Source: Posidonia oceanica
Taxonomy: Eukaryota; Streptophyta; Magnoliopsida; Alismatales; Posidoniaceae
Assembly: GCA_037176725.1 (NCBI GenBank)
Contig: JAZBRS010000059.1
Span: 7,117,001-7,181,000, forward strand
Direction of reading: 5' to 3'
DNA length: 64,000 nucleotides
The translations under genes were made by a program, and so were the position numbers. Positions 60,174 through 64,000 of this stretch are shown here, one piece after another (position 1 is the first letter of the stretch; each line of letters starts with the position of its first letter). The notes under the pieces were generated by a model that worked only from the letters and a program-made list of their open reading frames with translations, had not been told where the DNA came from and did not search any database.

Positions 60174-61616
60174 TCTCTAGGAAATTTTCTGCTCCCTCAA
60201 ATCGATTTTCTAAAGCTTATCAGATGTCAGATTGTTTTGCCCAATAGAACTACAGGAATTGGCATATTCTTAACCTTGGATCACTTCTGAATGTAAAAGC
60301 TTCCATTTCTGGGTACCATTCTTCTTAGTTTTTTTTTTTACTATAGCAGGAATCCGGGAAATGATTCTCCCATAACTAAGGAATCCATCTCTGAAATAAT
60401 TCTTCTGTGGCATATATTTACCAATGAACAACATAATTGATTGTTCTATCGTAGAGATTCAATTCCGTGGTTACCTGATCTGAAAAGTTTGCTATAAATT
60501 GCATGGATGGAGACGTGGCGCTTTGTCTTGTTGTATCCTTGAAAGATCCAAACCACCACGTTGGAATCATCGGAACCGGATAAAGCGATAAAAGCTAGAA
60601 ACTTATCGGTTCGTATGTGGTGGGATCCGGCATCATGCTTTTTTTCCATGCATAACACTCGCTTGTATCAAATTTATCATCGACAACCATGTTTTCTACA
60701 AATTATTGTTTCACGTTGAGCATTGTTCATCCCCTGATAAAACATCTGTTTCAAGAAATGGAATCCGCTTACAATCTTATGTACGATGTAACGACATGAC
60801 ATGAGTACGATAACACATGATCTATCTTCCTATTTCCAATGATTTATCAAAATTTTTTTTGTTGGGATCAAATACCCAAGATTTGCTCACATAAAACGAC
60901 AAGAGAAAACAGTGAAACTTACACTTGTCTGCAATCACTTGACTTAAGATTGTGTTTGGTTTAAATTTTAGTTTACATTTTTTTTCCAGAGAATTTGATT
61001 TCTCATAGGTTCACCTCAATTGTTGGTTTCTGTTAAATTTATGTAGTAGAATATAATTTCTACGGTTAAGTTGATTCTTTTTTCTTGTTTGGTACGTTAT
61101 AGAAGAATCAACTTCTCACCACATTTATTCCAATTTTCACTGTAGTGGTGATTCTTTCTTTTGATTATAGTAGTTGTTTGAGTACTTGGACTCTACTAAT
61201 TCCGTATGATAAATCTAGGAAAAGTCATTCTCCCATATTAATTAATAGATCTTAAAGAGAAGCAGTCTCCTAATTGATTATGCAGTTCAATGCTCTCTAC
61301 AAATGCTCCCTATTCAGATTTAGAGTAGATTCTTAAAAAAGATGTTTGACAATGAGAATCTACTCCAAACAAAATGAGTAGAAGCAGCCGAAGTTAGAAT
61401 TTGATCTTGCCAAACGCTCCCTAAGTTGTCACCATGCAAGAGTTCCAGAATTTAACAGAATAGAAGGGCCATATTGTGAATTTCAAAAAGCTTGGGGGCG
61501 GGGTGCCGGGCAAGTGTAGCTAAATTTACTGAGCTCATTTCATTGGTCTCTTCCTTCTTCCCACACTGGAGTCGTGAACTACTACTCCTTCAGGAGTTAA
61601 ACGAAGCGAAGCAAAG
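60174..61616. other. Hydrolase 3' region and transaldolase promoter
   Basis: 60174-60900 is the 3' region of the hydrolase gene. 60952-61424 may be a MITE. 61425-61616 is the promoter and leader of the transaldolase gene, with an inverted CCAAT box near 61543 (CATTGG) and a purine-rich segment before the ATG. No clear TATA box was found. Confidence 0.4.
60952..61424. mobile_element. Possible MITE upstream of the transaldolase gene
   Basis: The left end, TTAAGATTGTGTTTGG, resembles the reverse complement of the right end, TTAGGGAGCGTTTGG. Inside are short inverted segments such as AGAATCAACTTCT and AGATTCTTAAAA. The target duplication is unclear. Confidence 0.35.
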
Positions 61617-63092
61617 ATGATGATGTCCACTTCCCTCTCCGTCTCCCTCTCTTCTTCTCATTCCACTCCCCTCTTCTCCTCCTCCTCCCCTTTCCACCAG
61701 CTGCAAAGACGCGCCTTTTGCGTCAGATCTCCGTCGCCGCTCCGCACGGTCGGCGCCTCCGCCGCGAGCAACGCCTCATCTCTCCGGACAGGTGAGAATT
61801 ATGTTTTCGGTTTTGGTCCGAATTTGTCGTTGTTTGTGTGCTTGTGTTGAGGTTTGGTGTTGTGTTTGTAGAGTTCAGCACTGAGCTCGATGCCGTTTCC
61901 AGCTTCAGCGAGATCGTCCCGGACACGGTCATCTTCGATGACTTCGAAAGGTCATTCCTTTCTCCTCCTCCTCCTCTTCTTCTTCTTCTTTCTGTTGTTG
62001 TTGTTAGGGTTTTTGGTATGTGATGCTTATGGATAGTTGGAATTTGGGAATGTAGGTTTCCGCCGACTGCGGCGACCGTTAGCTCGTCGCTCCTGCTTGG
62101 CATATGCGGTCTTCCCGACACTAAGTTCAAGGTTTAGAGTTTATGGCGATAATAGCATTCAGCATTCGTGATGATGTCAAATTTTATTAAAAATTTTCTT
62201 AAAAATGTGAGTTCTGGTCGAATCCCTTTTTAGAGTGCGATTGAATCGGCACTTGCTGACAGTGAGTGCATTGAGAAAGAGGACCGTAGTCGGCTCTCCT
62301 GCTTCTATAACAAGGTAAAAGGTTGTGGTTTGAGGGTGATTTTGTTTTAGTTTATCGTAGGAAGAATGGATGTGTTTGGTTTTCCAGGCTTTGGTGCATG
62401 TTGGAGCTGATCTTGCAAAACTGGTGCCTGGTCGTGTGTCAACAGAAGTCGATGCCCGTCTAGCTTATGACACACAGGGGATTGTTGCGAAGGTGCTACT
62501 TTATACTGTTTGGCCTAAAGTCTTCTTTTAATCATGTATTTACCTTTCCTGCAATTTCATAGTAATTAATGTGTCAATGTTGTATGTGGTTGCTGGTAAT
62601 ACTTGTTTATAGCCCTAATTTGTTTGAGGCTTCTAGATTGTGAAATGGTTAGTTGGTTATTGTGTTTTGCTCCATGGTGTGTATGTTCTTTCTGGACATA
62701 AGCAGCCTATCAAATAATGTTGAACATGTTCTGCATCTGTGTTCCTTTTTCTACATTCAAGTGGATTGTACGGTTCTATCATTATTATTCTGGTGAATTA
62801 TACTTTAGCCATCTAGAATGAATTTTCCTCCAGGTGCATGAATTTTTGAAATTATACAATGAGTTAGAGGTTCCCCCTGAGCGGCTTTTGTTCAAAATTC
62901 CTTCCACTTGGCAGGTAAAGGGTAATCTTATGCGTGAGTAATTCATTCTCTAATTTCTTTTGTAGACTTGTTGAAGATATATACCACACAGATATAACCT
63001 TACATTCAATTGTGATTTTCTAACCAGGGGATAGAAGCATCCAGGTTGCTGGAATCTGAAGGCATACAGACACACTTGACATTTGTCTATGG
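61617..63092 (+). CDS. Transaldolase, plastid-type (5' half, continues beyond the window)
   Basis: Transfers dihydroxyacetone units between sugar phosphates in the non-oxidative pentose phosphate pathway. Exons seen: 61617-61791, 61872-61950, 62056-62131, 62234-62314, 62388-62492, 62834-62914 and 63028-63092. They encode 220 complete codons plus two bases, which continue after an intron reaching past 64000. The N-terminus ([20 protein letters not shown] onward) is very Ser-rich, as in chloroplast transit peptides. Mature sequence begins about [20 protein letters not shown], then [18 protein letters not shown] and [20 protein letters not shown]. The Schiff-base lysine is Lys193 in [20 protein letters not shown]. 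The first of three consecutive ATGs was chosen; initiation at the second or third would change little. The last exon's 3' end (TATGG|GTACTC) is less certain because the partner exon is not visible. Confidence 0.93.
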
Positions 63093-64000
63093 GTACTCCA
63101 TTGAATCATTTATTACATTTACAAGATGATGTTAACCTCGCATTGAGAGACTAAGGCATGCTTATTGTTGTTAATCACATGACAAACTTTTAATCATCCT
63201 TTTGGTAGGTCTAAAGTTGTGTTTGGGATATATTAAGTTTGCACTTGGGCTCTTTTTTTAGAGTCAACCACTTTCATAGGTAAGTTTAATGTAGTATGAA
63301 TGAGCTAGCCAGAAATTACACAAGGAGAATAAATTCTGTTATACTGGAAAAAGCCACATGCCACTATGAAGTGCCATTTCTGTAATTCTTTGTGGTTTAA
63401 TAAACTAAAAGTATGTTCATGACAGCCTACTTCTGGAAAAGTGAGCAAAATCCGAAAGGGCCTCTGCATTGATTTCCTCCTGATTCATTAAATGTAAAGG
63501 TTTAAGCTGGACCACTATGACTTTCGAGATTGCAATAACCACATATCAAATTATCTTCCTAATCAAAGTATAAGCCAATAACGATATTGTTAGACGACGT
63601 GATATTAATCCATTTAGCCTGTGCAATGCATGTATACAATGTTAAAAAAAAACGGGTGTTTAAACATATTTTACATGACACCATTTTTTGCGTAAAAATG
63701 GCAATTTTTTTAGTATAATGTTATTGACTTCTTTTCATTGACATAATTTGATTATCTAGGTACTTATTTGTTTACTTATGCTTGTCACTTATTTAGTTAT
63801 TTAATTTATGTTTTTGAACTATCGTGGTTAAATGATAATTACATTCGTGGTTGAATGATAATTACACGTATTCAAATTATGTTTTTTGAATTAAATTACT
63901 TGTGCTTGAATAATAGTTTCATATATTGGGACAATTTGTTGAATGTTGTTGTTTATATGCATGTTACATTTTTTTTTTATTTTATAATTTTGACCGTTTT
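63093..64000 (+). other. Intron 7 of the transaldolase gene, open-ended
   Basis: AT-rich sequence after the donor GTACTC with no further transaldolase exon recognised before the window end. It contains repeated phrases such as GTGGTTAAATGATAATTACA and GTGGTTGAATGATAATTACA (about 63826-63866), a small local duplication. At more than 900 bp it is much longer than the other introns of this gene. Confidence 0.6.

Overview
The window is nuclear DNA of a flowering plant. The evidence is three split, plant-type genes with GT-AG introns (plus one GC-AG intron), a plastid-type transaldolase, and plant-specific LTR-retrotransposon lineages. I cannot name the species from sequence alone. No tRNA, rRNA or CRISPR array was recognised.

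Positions 1-34617 are almost entirely nested transposable elements. From left to right they are: (i) the right part of a gypsy-like long LTR; (ii) a minus-strand Sirevirus-type Ty1/copia element (5' LTR, PBS, gag, protease) that the first LTR interrupts; (iii) two LINE remnants facing each other tail to tail; (iv) small MITEs; (v) a hAT-like element split into two halves (11979-12068 and 33205-34617). Between those halves lie a 5.5 kb solo LTR and a complete plus-strand Sirevirus (17582-33199), whose gag is broken by a second solo LTR of 6.1 kb. The Sirevirus has both LTRs, a target duplication, PBS, gag, pol, an extra env-position ORF and multiple AAGGGGGAG polypurine tracts. Its integrase region is heavily broken.

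Positions 34618-64000 hold three genes in the same (+) orientation. The first is a trehalose-6-phosphate phosphatase (coding 38188-46046, 10 coding exons, 387 aa) with a spliced 5' leader that carries a 21-codon uORF. Its fifth coding-region intron is swollen to 5.5 kb by LTR-retrotransposon debris and another solo LTR. The second is a mitochondrial 3-hydroxyisobutyryl-CoA hydrolase-like gene (54212-60173, 14 exons, 403 aa). The third is the 5' half of a plastid transaldolase gene (61617 onward, 7 exons seen), which runs off the window. A fourth solo LTR (47263-51451) sits inside another hAT-like element between the first two genes.

The genes are metabolic neighbours only in a loose sense: T6P sugar signalling, valine catabolism and the pentose phosphate pathway. 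Nothing suggests a cluster. The most notable structures are: a family of TG..CA solo LTRs of 2.6-6.1 kb with 5-bp target duplications; a possible internal promoter (palindrome array, TATA box, ATG-free pyrimidine-rich leader) ahead of the extra Sirevirus ORF; an ATGA gag/pol overlap kept in two diverged Sirevirus copies; and the uORF in the trehalose phosphatase leader. All coordinates and comparisons were made by eye.
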